64,000 nucleotides of DNA from Halomonas litopenaei. Lineage in GTDB: Bacteria > Pseudomonadota > Gammaproteobacteria > Pseudomonadales > Halomonadaceae. The notes below the pieces were generated by a model. It made no database searches. It saw only the letters and a list, made by a program, of their open reading frames with translations, and had not been told where the DNA came from. Of this stretch, positions 34,602 through 47,029 are shown piece after piece; the first letter of the stretch is position 1, and the number at the start of each line of letters is the position of its first letter. Location of the stretch: contig NZ_PXNS01000001.1 in assembly GCF_003045775.1 (NCBI RefSeq), positions 930,001 to 994,000 of the forward strand, given 5' to 3'. Made by a program: the position numbers and the translations under genes.

Positions 34602-36233
34602 ATGACAACCACAACACCACCGCCAGAGGCTTTCGACTACATCATCGTGGGGGCGGGCTCCGCCGGCTGCGTGCTGGCCAACCGCCTGAGCGAGGACCCC
34701 GAGGTGTCGGTACTGCTGCTCGAGGCCGGCGGGTCCGACTGGAATCCGTGGATCCACGTGCCCGTGGGCTACTTCAAGACCATGCACAATCCGGCCACCG
34801 ACTGGTGCTACCTCACCGATCCCGACGAGGGCATCGACGGTCGCCGGCTGCAGTGGCCCAGAGGCAAGGTGCTGGGAGGGTCAAGCTCGCTCAATGGGCT
34901 TCTGTACATTCGCGGTCAGCGCGAGGACTACGACGATTGGGCGCAGCTGGGCAACGACGGCTGGGACTACGACTCGGTGCTGCCCTACTTCAAGAAGTCG
35001 GAGTGCCAGGAGCGGGGCGCCGATGACTACCACGGTGCCGACGGTCCCTTGAAGGTCTCGGATCTGCGCCTGCGCCGCGAGATCGCCGAGCGCTTCATCG
35101 AGGCGGCCAAGGCCTCGGGAATCCCGGAGAATCGCGACGTCAACGGGGCCACGCAGGAAGGGGTGGGCTACTTCCAGCAGACCTCCTACAAGGGCTTTCG
35201 CTGCTCCACCGCCAAGGCGTTTCTACGTCCGGCGCTCAAGCGGTCCAACCTCACCCTGGTCAAGCGCGCCCACTGCCAGCGGCTGTTGCTGGAGGGCAAG
35301 CGGGTGGTCGGGGTCGAGTACCGCCAGGGGCAGAGCATCCAGCGGGCAAGTGCCAGACTCGAGGTGCTGCTGTCCAGCGGCGCCATCGGCTCGCCGCAGA
35401 TCCTGCAGTGCTCCGGCATCGGGGATCCCGACCACCTGGCCGAGGTCGGCGTCGACTGCCGTCATGCGTTGCCAGGCGTCGGCGAGAACCTGCAGGACCA
35501 TCTGCAGATCCGGCTGGTGTTCAAGACCTCCTGCCGCACCCTCAACGACGAGGTGCGTCATCCGCTGAGAAAGCTGGCGGTAGGCACCCAGTACGCCCTG
35601 ACCCGCACCGGACCGCTGACCCTGGCGGCCAGTCAGGTGTGCATCTTCACCCAGTCGCGGGACGGCCTGGATCGCCCGGATATCCAGTTCCATATGCAGC
35701 CGCTGTCGGCGGACAAGCCGGCCGAAGGGGTGCATCCGTTCTCGGCCTTCACCTCCTCGGTGTGCCAGCTTCGCCCGACCAGCCGAGGGCGCATTCGCAT
35801 CACCAGCGCCGACCCCGCCGTCTATCCCTCGATCCAGCCCAACTATCTGAGCACCGAAGAAGACTGTCGCGTGGCGGTGGACGCCATCAAGGTGGCGCGA
35901 CGCATCGCCGAGCAGGCACCGCTTGCCGAGGTGATCACCGATGAATACGTGCCGGGGCGGGAGTATCAGAGCGATGAGCAATTGCTCGAGGCTGCCCGGC
36001 GCTACAGTCAGACCATCTACCACCCGGCGGGCACCTGCAAGATGGGCCACGACGACCTGGCGGTGGTCGATGACCGACTGCGGGTGCACGGCCTCGAGGG
36101 ACTGAGGGTGGTGGACGCTTCGATCATGCCGATCATCGTCTCGGGAAACACCAACGCCCCGACCATCATGATCGCCGAACGCGCGGCGGACATGATCAAG
36201 GCCGATCGCCGTGCCCAGGCGCGCGTCGCCTGA
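34602..36233 (+). CDS. GMC-family FAD oxidoreductase (choline/alcohol dehydrogenase-like)
   Basis: A 543-residue GMC oxidoreductase. The FAD-binding motif [19 protein letters not shown] opens the protein, [20 protein letters not shown] near residue 90 is the GMC signature 1 region, [16 protein letters not shown] near residue 260 is signature 2, and [10 protein letters not shown] near residue 474 carries the active-site His. It oxidises an alcohol to aldehyde or beyond; BetA-like choline dehydrogenases belong here but the substrate is not fixed. The ATG at 34602 is preferred; a GTG at 34593 in frame is possible. Neither has a strong ribosome site. Divergent from TRAP system 2 and probably co-regulated with it. 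Confidence 0.83.
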   Translation: MTTTTPPPEAFDYIIVGAGSAGCVLANRLSEDPEVSVLLLEAGGSDWNPWIHVPVGYFKTMHNPATDWCYLTDPDEGIDGRRLQWPRGKVLGGSSSLNGLLYIRGQREDYDDWAQLGNDGWDYDSVLPYFKKSECQERGADDYHGADGPLKVSDLRLRREIAERFIEAAKASGIPENRDVNGATQEGVGYFQQTSYKGFRCSTAKAFLRPALKRSNLTLVKRAHCQRLLLEGKRVVGVEYRQGQSIQRASARLEVLLSSGAIGSPQILQCSGIGDPDHLAEVGVDCRHALPGVGENLQDHLQIRLVFKTSCRTLNDEVRHPLRKLAVGTQYALTRTGPLTLAASQVCIFTQSRDGLDRPDIQFHMQPLSADKPAEGVHPFSAFTSSVCQLRPTSRGRIRITSADPAVYPSIQPNYLSTEEDCRVAVDAIKVARRIAEQAPLAEVITDEYVPGREYQSDEQLLEAARRYSQTIYHPAGTCKMGHDDLAVVDDRLRVHGLEGLRVVDASIMPIIVSGNTNAPTIMIAERAADMIKADRRAQARVA

Positions 36234-36416
36234 CGTGCAGCGCTGGAACCTCGACAGCGGATCGATGCCATCGGGGCCTGGCCTTACTCGAGGCCGCGCT
36301 CTGGCCCTAACGTCGCGGTAGCGGGCTGGGCCAGGATCAAATCAATAGCGCGTCATCGGCTGACCCGCTGAGCGCGACCCCTGATACGCGAACAACGAAT
36401 AAACGAGAGGACGCCC

Positions 36417-37466
36417 ATGTCCCAGCCAACGACACACGCCAAGCCCGAGACGCCCGTGACCGGATGGCGTCGCCATCTGGAGCCCGCCCGGGAGCGCATG
36501 CCGGGGGTGCTGATCTGCATCACCATTGCCCTGGCCACCACCTTTATCGCCGATCACTACGGTGGCCCGACCTTGTTGTACGCACTGCTGTTCGGCATGA
36601 CCCTGCACTTTCTCAGCGAGCAGGGCCCGTGCCTGGTGGGGGTGGAGTTTGCCGCCCGCACCATCCTCAGGCTGGGTGTTGCCCTGCTGGGGGTGCGCAT
36701 CACCCTGGAGCAGGTGGCGGAACTCGGTATCGGTCCGGTGGTGACGGTGGTCGCCGGGGTGGTGCTGACCATTCTGGCGGGAAGCGTGCTGGCGCGACTG
36801 CTGGGGCTGAAAAATGACCTGGGGCTTCTGACCGGCGGGTCGGTGGCGATCTGCGGCGCCTCGGCGGCGCTGGCACTGTCTGCGGCGATGCCGCGCAACG
36901 AGATCGCCGAGCGCAATACCATCCTGACCGTGGTTGGCGTGACGACGCTGTCCACCGCCGCCATGGTGCTCTACCCGCTGCTGGTCGGTGCGCTGGGACT
37001 GACCGACACCCAGGCCGGCATCTTTCTTGGTGGCACCATCCATGACGTCGCCCAGGTGGTCGGTGCCGGCTACATGATTTCCGACGAGACCGGCGACATC
37101 TCTACCTTCGTCAAGCTGTTGCGGGTCGCCATGCTGGTACCGGCGGTGATGGTGTTCATGCTGCTGTTTCGCCGCGCCCGTGGCGGTGAAGGCGGCAAGG
37201 TACCGATGTTCCCGAGCTTCTTGGTGGCCTTCGTGGTGCTGGTGCTGATCAACAGTCTTGGCGTGATCCCCCAGGTGATGGTCGAGGGCATGACCGACCT
37301 GTCGCGCTGGTGCCTGGTCACCGCCATCGCCGCACTCGGTATCAAGACCTCCTTCCAGAAGCTTGCCGTGGTCGGCTGGAAGCCCGTCATCCTGATGGTC
37401 GCCGAGACCGTCTTCCTGCTAGGGCTGGTGCTGGTGTGCCTGTATACCGGCATCGCCGAGTGGTAG
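36417..37466 (+). CDS. YeiH/UPF0324-family membrane protein, putative sulfate exporter family
   Basis: A 349-residue protein with roughly ten membrane spans. Conserved YeiH-type segments are GVEFAARTILRLGVALLGVRI near residue 75, LTGGSVAICGASAALALSAAM near residue 139 and GGTIHDVAQVVGAGYMIS near residue 202. The family is labelled putative sulfate exporter; the biochemical evidence is thin. Given the sulfonate genes 30 kb away, sulfur anion export is an attractive but unproved idea. GAGAGG lies before the ATG. A perfect terminator follows. Confidence 0.8.
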   Translation: MSQPTTHAKPETPVTGWRRHLEPARERMPGVLICITIALATTFIADHYGGPTLLYALLFGMTLHFLSEQGPCLVGVEFAARTILRLGVALLGVRITLEQVAELGIGPVVTVVAGVVLTILAGSVLARLLGLKNDLGLLTGGSVAICGASAALALSAAMPRNEIAERNTILTVVGVTTLSTAAMVLYPLLVGALGLTDTQAGIFLGGTIHDVAQVVGAGYMISDETGDISTFVKLLRVAMLVPAVMVFMLLFRRARGGEGGKVPMFPSFLVAFVVLVLINSLGVIPQVMVEGMTDLSRWCLVTAIAALGIKTSFQKLAVVGWKPVILMVAETVFLLGLVLVCLYTGIAEW

Positions 37467-37507
37467 CGAGCGGTCCCGGGCGAGTTAGAACGCGAATCCA
37501 CACAAAC

Positions 37508-37541
37508 GCCAAGGCCCCGGTTCTCCGGGGCCTTGGCATTT
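37508..37541. terminator. Bidirectional terminator between yeiH-like gene and pta
   Basis: A perfect 13-bp stem (GCCAAGGCCCCGG with its complement) has a TTCT tetraloop and is flanked by short A- and T-rich ends. It lies between convergent genes. Confidence 0.8.
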
Positions 37542-37569
37542 CTGACGGTCTGTGGCGCTGTGCTGGTCG

Positions 37570-39732
37570 TTACTGACCGGCCTGGATCGCGGTCAGCGCA
37601 ATCGTATAGACGATATCCTCCACCAGGGCGCCCCTGGACAGGTCGTTGACCGGCTTGTTGAGGCCTTGAAGCATGGGGCCGATGCTGACCACCCGAGCGC
37701 TGCGCTGGACCGCCTTGTAGGTGGTGTTGCCGGTGTTCAGGTCGGGGAACACGAACACCGTGGCGCGGCCGGCCACCGGTGACTCCGGTGCCTTCTGCCG
37801 GGCCACGCTGGCGATGGCCGCAGCGTCGTACTGCAGCGGGCCATCGATGGCCAGGTGCGGCGCCCGTTCCCTGGCGATGCGGGTGGCCTCGCGGACCTTG
37901 TCGACGTCGGCACCGCTGCCGGATTCGCCGGTGGAGTAGCTGATCATGGCGACCCGCGGCTCGATGCCGAAGGCCTCGGCGCTGGTGGCGCTCTGCAGGG
38001 CGATCTCGGCCAGCGCCTCGGCGTCGGGGTCGGGGTTGACCGCGCAGTCACCGTAGACCACCACCTGGTCGGGCAGCAGCATGAAGAATACCGACGACAC
38101 CTGGCCGTAACCGGGGGCGGTCTTGATCAGCTGAAAGGCCGGGCGCACGGTGTTGGCGGTGGTATGCACGGCGCCGGAGACCAGGCCATCCACCTCGCCT
38201 TCGGCGAGCATCATGGTGCCCAGCACCACGCTGTCATGAAGCTGGGCTTCGGCGGTCAGTGGGGTCAGCTTGCCACGTCGGCGCTCGACCATGGGCGCGA
38301 TAAAGCGGCCACGCTCGGCGTCCGGGTCGAGGATCTGCAGGTCGTCGGGCAGCTCCAGACCACGCGCCTTGGCCACCTCCAGGATGGCGCGACGCTTGCC
38401 CAGCAGCACGCAGTTGGCGATGCCACGACGCTGGCACAGGATGGCCGCTTCCAGGGTGCGCGGCTCGTCGCCTTCAGGCAGCACGATTCGCCGACGCTTG
38501 TGCTGGGCCATGCTGACCAGTTGATGGCGGAAGGCTGCCGGTGACAGGCGGCGCTGGGCGTCGTCGTGGATCAGTGCCAGCAGCCAGTCACGATCCAGGT
38601 GATCGGCGACGAAGGCGCAGATGGCCTCGGCGCGCTCGTGATCATCGACCGGAATGCCGCCGGACATCTCGGTGAGCCGGGCCACGGTGGCATAGCTGTC
38701 GGTGTCCACCGAGAGGACCGGCAGCCCCGAGGCCAGCGCCGGGCGACAGACGTCGATCAGCTGCTGGCTGGGTGACTCGCCGTGGGTCAGCAGAAGACCC
38801 GCCAGGGGCACGCCGTTCATGGTGGCCAGGGCCGCCGCCAGCAGGGTGTCGTCGCGATCCCCGGGGGACACGATCAGCTCGCCGGGACGCAGGGCGTAGA
38901 GCAAGTGCTCGGCGCTGCGGGCCCCCAGGGTCGAATGGGCGACGCGGCGGCGATCGGCCTCGCCATGGTGCAGGATCCTGGCATCGAGGGCGCGGGCCAC
39001 GTCGACCACCCGCGGCGCGGTCAGGGAGGCCCGGTAGGGCACCGCCGCGACCACCGGCAGGGTCAGGTCGGCGCCGATAGCGAGCTGCTGCTGCCAGTGC
39101 TGGCGGTGGGTTCGGGCCTCGACTTCGCTGACCGAGGCCAGGGTCTGGTCGATGGCCGAGCCGTCGCCGTCTCCCGGCAGGCGCATCAGCATGGCGCCCA
39201 GGGTGCGCACCGATCCCACCGCGTCGATGCTCTGGCGATGGAACTGCAGCTGCTTGGCAAGCTCCTGGGGATCGGCAACCTGGCCATCGGCGACCAGTAC
39301 CACCTGGGCGTCGAGGGCGCTGGCCAGGCGCACGTTGAGATCGAAGGCGTAGGCGTTTCGCGGCAGTGGACGAACGCCCTCCACCACGATCAGCGCCGGT
39401 GCCTTGCCGGTGGCAGGGCGGGCGACGCGGGCGTGGCGCTCCACGGCGAGTTCCAGCAGACCATCGCGATCGTCGCGGCCGAGATACTGCTCCAGTGTCT
39501 GGCGCGAGATCGGTCGTGGCGAACCTATGCCCAGGGTGCTGGCCACCAGCGAGCGGGCGCGTTCGTCGTTGTGGCCCGCCTGTTCGCCCCCTTCGGACTG
39601 GCTGAAGGGCTGAAGAAACCCTGCGTCCAGCCCCAGGGTATCCAGTGCCCGGAGTAAGCCGAGGCCAGCAGAAGTGAGGGCGACACCATCGTCGACGGGG
39701 ATCAGCAGCAGCGTGCGGGACTGGGTGCTCAC
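37570..39732 (-). CDS. pta: Phosphate acetyltransferase, long form
   Basis: A 720-residue Pta with three parts: an N-terminal P-loop-like AAA_26 region (residues about 1-220), a central DRTGG domain (about 220-345) and the catalytic PTA_PTB domain (about 390-715, with [33 protein letters not shown] and [19 protein letters not shown]). It interconverts acetyl-CoA and acetyl phosphate in the overflow and acetate-assimilation route. A GTG start overlaps the ackA stop (GTGA). Its presence alongside the short xsc-linked pta shows two separate acetyl-phosphate outlets. Confidence 0.92.
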   Translation of the reverse strand: MSTQSRTLLLIPVDDGVALTSAGLGLLRALDTLGLDAGFLQPFSQSEGGEQAGHNDERARSLVASTLGIGSPRPISRQTLEQYLGRDDRDGLLELAVERHARVARPATGKAPALIVVEGVRPLPRNAYAFDLNVRLASALDAQVVLVADGQVADPQELAKQLQFHRQSIDAVGSVRTLGAMLMRLPGDGDGSAIDQTLASVSEVEARTHRQHWQQQLAIGADLTLPVVAAVPYRASLTAPRVVDVARALDARILHHGEADRRRVAHSTLGARSAEHLLYALRPGELIVSPGDRDDTLLAAALATMNGVPLAGLLLTHGESPSQQLIDVCRPALASGLPVLSVDTDSYATVARLTEMSGGIPVDDHERAEAICAFVADHLDRDWLLALIHDDAQRRLSPAAFRHQLVSMAQHKRRRIVLPEGDEPRTLEAAILCQRRGIANCVLLGKRRAILEVAKARGLELPDDLQILDPDAERGRFIAPMVERRRGKLTPLTAEAQLHDSVVLGTMMLAEGEVDGLVSGAVHTTANTVRPAFQLIKTAPGYGQVSSVFFMLLPDQVVVYGDCAVNPDPDAEALAEIALQSATSAEAFGIEPRVAMISYSTGESGSGADVDKVREATRIARERAPHLAIDGPLQYDAAAIASVARQKAPESPVAGRATVFVFPDLNTGNTTYKAVQRSARVVSIGPMLQGLNKPVNDLSRGALVEDIVYTIALTAIQAGQ

Positions 39733-40943
39733 AGAACCTCCTCGGTCTGGTGCGTGGACGCCAGGCTCGCGATCAGTGCCCGGGTCTGGCTGGCGATATA
39801 GCCCTCTTCGTCGGTGGGGATGACGCGGATCTCCGGCGTCGGGGTGGCGCCTTGGGCATGGATCTGGCCTTCCACACCGCGGCCAAGGCCCTCGTTGGCG
39901 TCAGAGTCCAGGCGCACACCGAGGGCCTCCAGGTGGCCGAGGGTACGCGCGCGCACCAGGGGAGAGTTTTCGCCGATGCCGCCGGTGAAGGCGATGCCGT
40001 CGACCCTGGGCAGGGCACAGGCCAGGCCCGCCAGGGTCTTGGCCAGGCGATAGCAGAAGACCTCAATGGCCAGGCTCGCACCGGCGTGGCCTTCACTGGC
40101 GGCCTGTTCGAGCTCACGCATGTCATTGGTCAGCTCGGACAGCCCCAGCAGTCCGCTCTTCTGGTTGAGCAACTGATCGATGCCCTCCAGCGACATGCCC
40201 AACTGGCGGGCCAGATGCAGGTGCAGGCCGGGATCGACGTCGCCGCTGCGGGTGCCCATCACCAGGCCCTCCAGCGGGGTCATGCCCATGCTGGTGTCCA
40301 GGCTTCTGCCGGCCCATACCGCAGTAGCGGAGCAGCCATTGCCCAGGTGAGCGATCAGCCAGCCGCCCTCGCCACGGGAGCTGACCTCTGCCAGACGGCT
40401 GGCCACGTAGGCATGGCTCGAGCCGTGGAAGCCGTAGCGACGAATACCGTGTCGGCTGTAGAGCTCTTCGGGGATGGCGTAGCGGTAGGCGTGGGGCGGT
40501 AGGGTCTGGTGGAATGCCGTGTCGAACACCGCCACCTGAGGCAACGCCTCGAACAGCCGGCGAGTGGCAACGATGCCGTCGAGGTTGGCTGGATTGTGCA
40601 AGGGGGCCAGGCTGATGGTCTGGCGAATGGTGCGCACCACGGCGTCGTCGAGCAGGGTGGCGGCGGTGAAGCGCTCACCGCCATGCACCACCCGGTGGCC
40701 GATACCGATGGGCCGGTGGACTTCAAGGTGCTCGAGGATGGTCTTGAGCGCCAGGGCATGAGTCGCACGGGGAAGCGAGATATCACGGGCGCTGCCGTGT
40801 TCGTCCGTCAGCTTGAGGCGAGCCTCGTGGCTGCCCAGGCGCTCGGCGATACCGGACAGTCGAGGAGTGTCGGGAGCTTGATCGATCAGCGCGAACTTGA
40901 TCGAAGAGGAGCCGCAGTTGATCACCAGAATCGGGGCTTTCAT
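39729..40943 (-). CDS. ackA: Acetate kinase
   Basis: A 404-residue ASKHA-fold kinase. Signature 1 is [13 protein letters not shown] near residue 6 and signature 2 is [13 protein letters not shown] near residue 181; [20 protein letters not shown] near residue 322 binds the adenosine. It catalyses acetate plus ATP to acetyl phosphate plus ADP. The start at 40943 (MKAPILVI) has a GGAGATG site; the frame extends 21 codons upstream without family similarity. First gene of ackA-pta on the minus strand. Confidence 0.93.
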   Translation of the reverse strand: MKAPILVINCGSSSIKFALIDQAPDTPRLSGIAERLGSHEARLKLTDEHGSARDISLPRATHALALKTILEHLEVHRPIGIGHRVVHGGERFTAATLLDDAVVRTIRQTISLAPLHNPANLDGIVATRRLFEALPQVAVFDTAFHQTLPPHAYRYAIPEELYSRHGIRRYGFHGSSHAYVASRLAEVSSRGEGGWLIAHLGNGCSATAVWAGRSLDTSMGMTPLEGLVMGTRSGDVDPGLHLHLARQLGMSLEGIDQLLNQKSGLLGLSELTNDMRELEQAASEGHAGASLAIEVFCYRLAKTLAGLACALPRVDGIAFTGGIGENSPLVRARTLGHLEALGVRLDSDANEGLGRGVEGQIHAQGATPTPEIRVIPTDEEGYIASQTRALIASLASTHQTEEVL

Positions 40944-41103
40944 GCCATCTCCAGAAAAGACGCCTTGGTGAGGCGAGAATGCGTGGGATGGCGCCGAATC
41001 TAGCACCGCCCCGGGGCACGAATAATTGGCCTGGGGAGGTAGTCGAGCGGCTTTGCTGGTGGATCCGACGAAGCCGTGATGAGCGTCAAGTGCATGAATC
41101 TTT

Positions 41104-41125
41104 GAGTTAGACTTTTGTCTAACTC
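41104..41125. promoter_or_regulatory. Perfect palindrome between thiC and ackA
   Basis: GAGTTAGAC pairs with GTCTAACTC across TTTT. It lies 160 bases upstream of ackA and 100 bases after thiC on the same strand, in a 284-base gap. It has no T-run after either arm, so an operator is as likely as a terminator. Confidence 0.5.
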
Positions 41126-41227
41126 TGTGCGGCAGGGCTGAGCCTGAGCGTACAAGACGTGCATTCCCGGGCGGTCGAACGCTGCCCGGGGATGCGCAGG
41201 GGAGTGGCTTGTCTCAGACCTCCTTGT

Positions 41228-44072
<2,845 letters not shown>

Positions 44073-44171
44073 GTTGCCTCCGGTTGGTGCGAATCCGGAG
44101 GGCGGCGGCCAAGGACACGGCGACGAGAAAGGAGGGAGGTGCGCGCGCAGGGGCTGGCACCACCGCCTGAT

Positions 44172-44301
44172 TCCCTACGCCGGTTCAAGGTGTGAAGCCA
44201 CACCGCACCCGGATCAGGTTCCACGGGATCGGCGCTGGCGGCCGGTGATTCGTCACCCTGGCCCTGCGCCATCTCAGCCGGATTCACCGGCACCCCGTCA
44301 A
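44172..44301 (-). ncRNA. TPP riboswitch upstream of tenA
   Basis: Minus-strand reading gives GACGGGGTGCC, GGCTGAGATGGC, an extended stem-loop (44233-44265), then CCCGTGGAACCTGATCCGG and GGCGTAGGGA. The match to the TPP aptamer consensus is close, with an enlarged P3a-type arm. A 99-base platform precedes tenA. Confidence 0.92.
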
Positions 44302-45070
44302 GCGAGTCTGGATCGAGTCTAGCATGACCTCGAAGGGAGTCCACCTCGGCTTGGCAAGAACCGATCCCGATCAGTAGATACGCCGCTGGGGGGAGGAGGT
44401 TTCCACGATATCGCGAGAGTGCAACTGCCCAGATATCTGGAGAAGTTTCCGCATGGTTGAGAATGCATTTTATCCGATTGAGGAAAAGTGGCGAAGTAGA
44501 GTCCTCATTGATCAATTCGACAAAGTTTCGACGATTTTGTTGTTGTTTAAAGGGATATTTGCGTGGTTTTTCCTGGATGTTCTCTGGATTGTATTTGCGT
44601 GTTTTGCGGCTGCCTGATAGAGAATATGTGAGAGAATCTAGAGTGAAAAAAGTACGTTTGTTTTATCGATATTCTGACAGTCTTTGTGCGCTTGATGACT
44701 CCTTTGTGAAGAAGGGAAGAAAGTGACAGGTGTGTTGGTCCCGTTTTATTGGCAGCATTGGTTCGCCGAGTTTTCATGGAAGCTAAAAATGCTTGCTTTG
44801 TTCTCTTTTGAACCACCCGTGGGTCAGGTAAATGGTGCATGGGGAAGGTTTTTATGAAGGGCTCCGGGGCCGTTGTCAGTGCTCGTTTCTCAACACAATA
44901 GACAAATATTTCGCCTATCTTTTTTTATGCAAATATTTTAGAAAGGAAGACGAGATGCCAGTGTTGGCGTAAACATTCCTATTCGTCGTGGCAATGTGTG
45001 ATTTAAGATAGACGTTATCAATTTTGTTCGTTCACGACCGATGTTATATCTTATATCTGAGGTGATTAAT
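44302..45070. other. AT-rich non-coding flank of an acquired island
   Basis: No gene could be supported in these 769 bases. From about 44440 onward the sequence turns AT-rich, unlike the DNA on both sides. A frame at 44457-44726 encodes 89 residues rich in Arg and Phe with no ribosome site or recognisable motif. The last 80 bases contain a GAGGTG ribosome site for the following gene. Confidence 0.6.
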
Positions 45071-46129
45071 ATGAATCCATATTCGACACTTCCAGACCGT
45101 GCCTTCTGGAAAAAAGCTGTATCCGAAAAGTCGATTTTTGACATATCCAATTTGTGGTCTCCAAAGTTCAAGATCACAAAGGATAGTAGGGTGGTTACCT
45201 TCGGTTCCTGCTTTGCGCAACATATTGGAAATGCTCTTGATAGCAGAGGGTTCAACTGGGTCTCGACAGAAACTCCACCCAAGGGGCTCTCGCAGGAAAA
45301 TGCAAAAAAATACAATTACAATATATTTTCGGCAAGAACCGGGAATATATACACCACCTCATTGTTGAAGCAGTGGGTAGAGTGGGCAACAGGGATAAAA
45401 GAGCCGCCTGAGGAGATTTGGGAAAAGAACGGACGGTTCTATGATCCCTTTCGCCCCGTGGTGGAACCAGAGGGTTTCTGTAGTAAAGAAGAGTTAATGC
45501 TCTCTCGAGAGGAGACAATAAAAGCGTTTAGGGAATGCATCGTCTCATCAGACTTCTTTGTCTTCACCCTAGGGTTGACTGAAAGCTGGTTCAATTCGGA
45601 ATACGGCTACGAGTATCCGATGTGTCCCGGGACTTCAGCAGGGACCTACCTGAAAGGTATCCATGCGTTCAAGAATCAGATGTATCCCTCTGTGATGAAT
45701 GATCTGCGAGATGCCATAGAAATAATGCGTCATGAGAATCCTGAGTTACGCTTTATATTGACAGTTTCCCCTGTTCCTTTGGTAGCGACAAACTCCAGGA
45801 ACAACGTGATCGTCGCTACAATGGAATCCAAGTCAGTGTTGCGTGCCGTGGCTGGGCAGATTTCTAGAGGTTGTAATTATGTGGATTATTTTCCTTCGTA
45901 TGAAATAATCAACAGCCCGGTTTTCAAGGGGGTGTTTTTCGAACCCAATCAACGAAGTGTTAACCCCCACGGTGTCGATTTTGTGATGAATCATTTTTTT
46001 TCTTCTCTGAGGACAAAGTTCGGCGCTGAGATTTTCGGAAAACAAAACAAGAGGGTAGGTAGCGTAAAGAAAATGAATGATCTGGTTTGCGAAGAAGAGA
46101 TCTTCGACGCCTTTGGAGGTAAGGAATGA
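45071..46129 (+). CDS. GSCFA-domain protein (SGNH-hydrolase-like superfamily)
   Basis: A 352-residue protein named by its own motif: TFGSCFAQHIG at residues 43-53, where the Ser and Cys sit at the nucleophile position used by SGNH/GDSL enzymes. Other family stretches are FVFTLGLTESWF (near 162) and LTVSPVPLVAT (near 231). GSCFA proteins are uncharacterised and often lie near polysaccharide genes. There is no signal peptide or membrane segment. The start at 45071 is chosen because GAGGTG lies six bases before it; the earlier ATG at 45041 lacks a site. Codon use is AT-rich, unlike its neighbours. Its stop overlaps the next ATG (ATGA). Confidence 0.8.
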   Translation: MNPYSTLPDRAFWKKAVSEKSIFDISNLWSPKFKITKDSRVVTFGSCFAQHIGNALDSRGFNWVSTETPPKGLSQENAKKYNYNIFSARTGNIYTTSLLKQWVEWATGIKEPPEEIWEKNGRFYDPFRPVVEPEGFCSKEELMLSREETIKAFRECIVSSDFFVFTLGLTESWFNSEYGYEYPMCPGTSAGTYLKGIHAFKNQMYPSVMNDLRDAIEIMRHENPELRFILTVSPVPLVATNSRNNVIVATMESKSVLRAVAGQISRGCNYVDYFPSYEIINSPVFKGVFFEPNQRSVNPHGVDFVMNHFFSSLRTKFGAEIFGKQNKRVGSVKKMNDLVCEEEIFDAFGGKE

Positions 46130-46830
46130 AGAAGAATATTTGTGTGCTGGGCAATAGCCACGTTGGTGCTTTGAAAAGAGCCTGGGACCTGATGACAGAG
46201 TGGCATCAAGAATATAATCTTGTCTTCTTTACCGCTAGAAGTAATGGCTTGGGTGGACTGATTCTCATCGATAATAAACTGGTTCCAAAAACAGATAGAT
46301 TAAAGAGAACCATCACCTATACATCGGGTGGCAAGAGTGAGATTGATATCGTTGAGTATGATCTATTCTTGATTTACGGACTTCAGATGGAAGTTTTTTT
46401 TGTCGAACCTGGCAAATTTTTTTCATCAGCAGTAATAAAGCAAACCGTGCTGGATAGTGTCAAGGGTACGACGTCCTGGAAGATCATGGAAATGATCAGG
46501 AGCGTGACCAACAAAAAGATATATGTTGGACATAATCCCCTGCCTATTCAGAAGAAAGGTGATGATAGAAGTTATCCTCCGGAAAGCTACCTGTCCGGAA
46601 TAAATTTGATGAACGATGAAGTGTATGATAAATGCAATGCCGAGTTGATCGCTCAGCCTGCTGATACCATCGTCAACGGATGTTTTACGGAGCGGGAGCT
46701 CTCGAAGGGAAGTAAAAGATTGCCTGTAGGGGATGCCATGGATGAGGAAGCGCATCCAGACCATGATATCAGGCATATGAACGAAGAGTTCGGGAAAAAG
46801 TGGCTATCCTGCTTTTTAAGTAGAGATTGA
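46126..46830 (+). CDS. SGNH-hydrolase-like protein of unknown function
   Basis: A 234-residue protein I do not recognise as a named family. It opens CVLGNSHVGALKRAW, with Ser11 in a GNSH motif that looks like SGNH block I. It ends with HPDHDIRHMNEEFG, where D214-x2-H217 resembles block V, so an esterase- or acyltransferase-type triad is plausible. VGHNPLP near residue 142 could be block III. There is no signal peptide or membrane span. It overlaps the GSCFA gene by four bases and shares its AT-rich composition, so the two were probably acquired together and act on the same substrate, perhaps a glycan. Confidence 0.65.
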   Translation: MKKNICVLGNSHVGALKRAWDLMTEWHQEYNLVFFTARSNGLGGLILIDNKLVPKTDRLKRTITYTSGGKSEIDIVEYDLFLIYGLQMEVFFVEPGKFFSSAVIKQTVLDSVKGTTSWKIMEMIRSVTNKKIYVGHNPLPIQKKGDDRSYPPESYLSGINLMNDEVYDKCNAELIAQPADTIVNGCFTERELSKGSKRLPVGDAMDEEAHPDHDIRHMNEEFGKKWLSCFLSRD

Positions 46831-46971
46831 CAAAGGGTTTTCCTGGCGGATGTGTGTTATTCGGAGCTGGAGAACGCTCTTTGTAGAGCAAAGCGTTACC
46901 ACCAGACAGCGGCAAACAGATGAATCATGGATCACGCTACTATGCTTGACGTGTCGTAGTCCGCTGGGATT

Positions 46972-47000
46972 CCCCCTCCGGATGATGCAAAAGGAGGGGG
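46972..47000 (-). other. Hairpin downstream of opgH
   Basis: CCCCCTCC pairs perfectly with GGAGGGGG across 13 bases, 30 bases after the opgH stop on the minus strand. There is no T-run, so it is only terminator-like. A second, bulged hairpin (AACGCTCTTTG / CAAAGCGTT) lies at 46872-46896. Confidence 0.45.
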
Positions 47001-47029
47001 AGGACACAACGCTGTGCCACGGCACCGGC

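Noticed and set aside
44457..44726. An 89-codon frame at the start of the AT-rich island
   Set aside because: No ribosome site, no family resemblance and Arg/Phe-biased composition. Kept only as a note because the region is otherwise empty.
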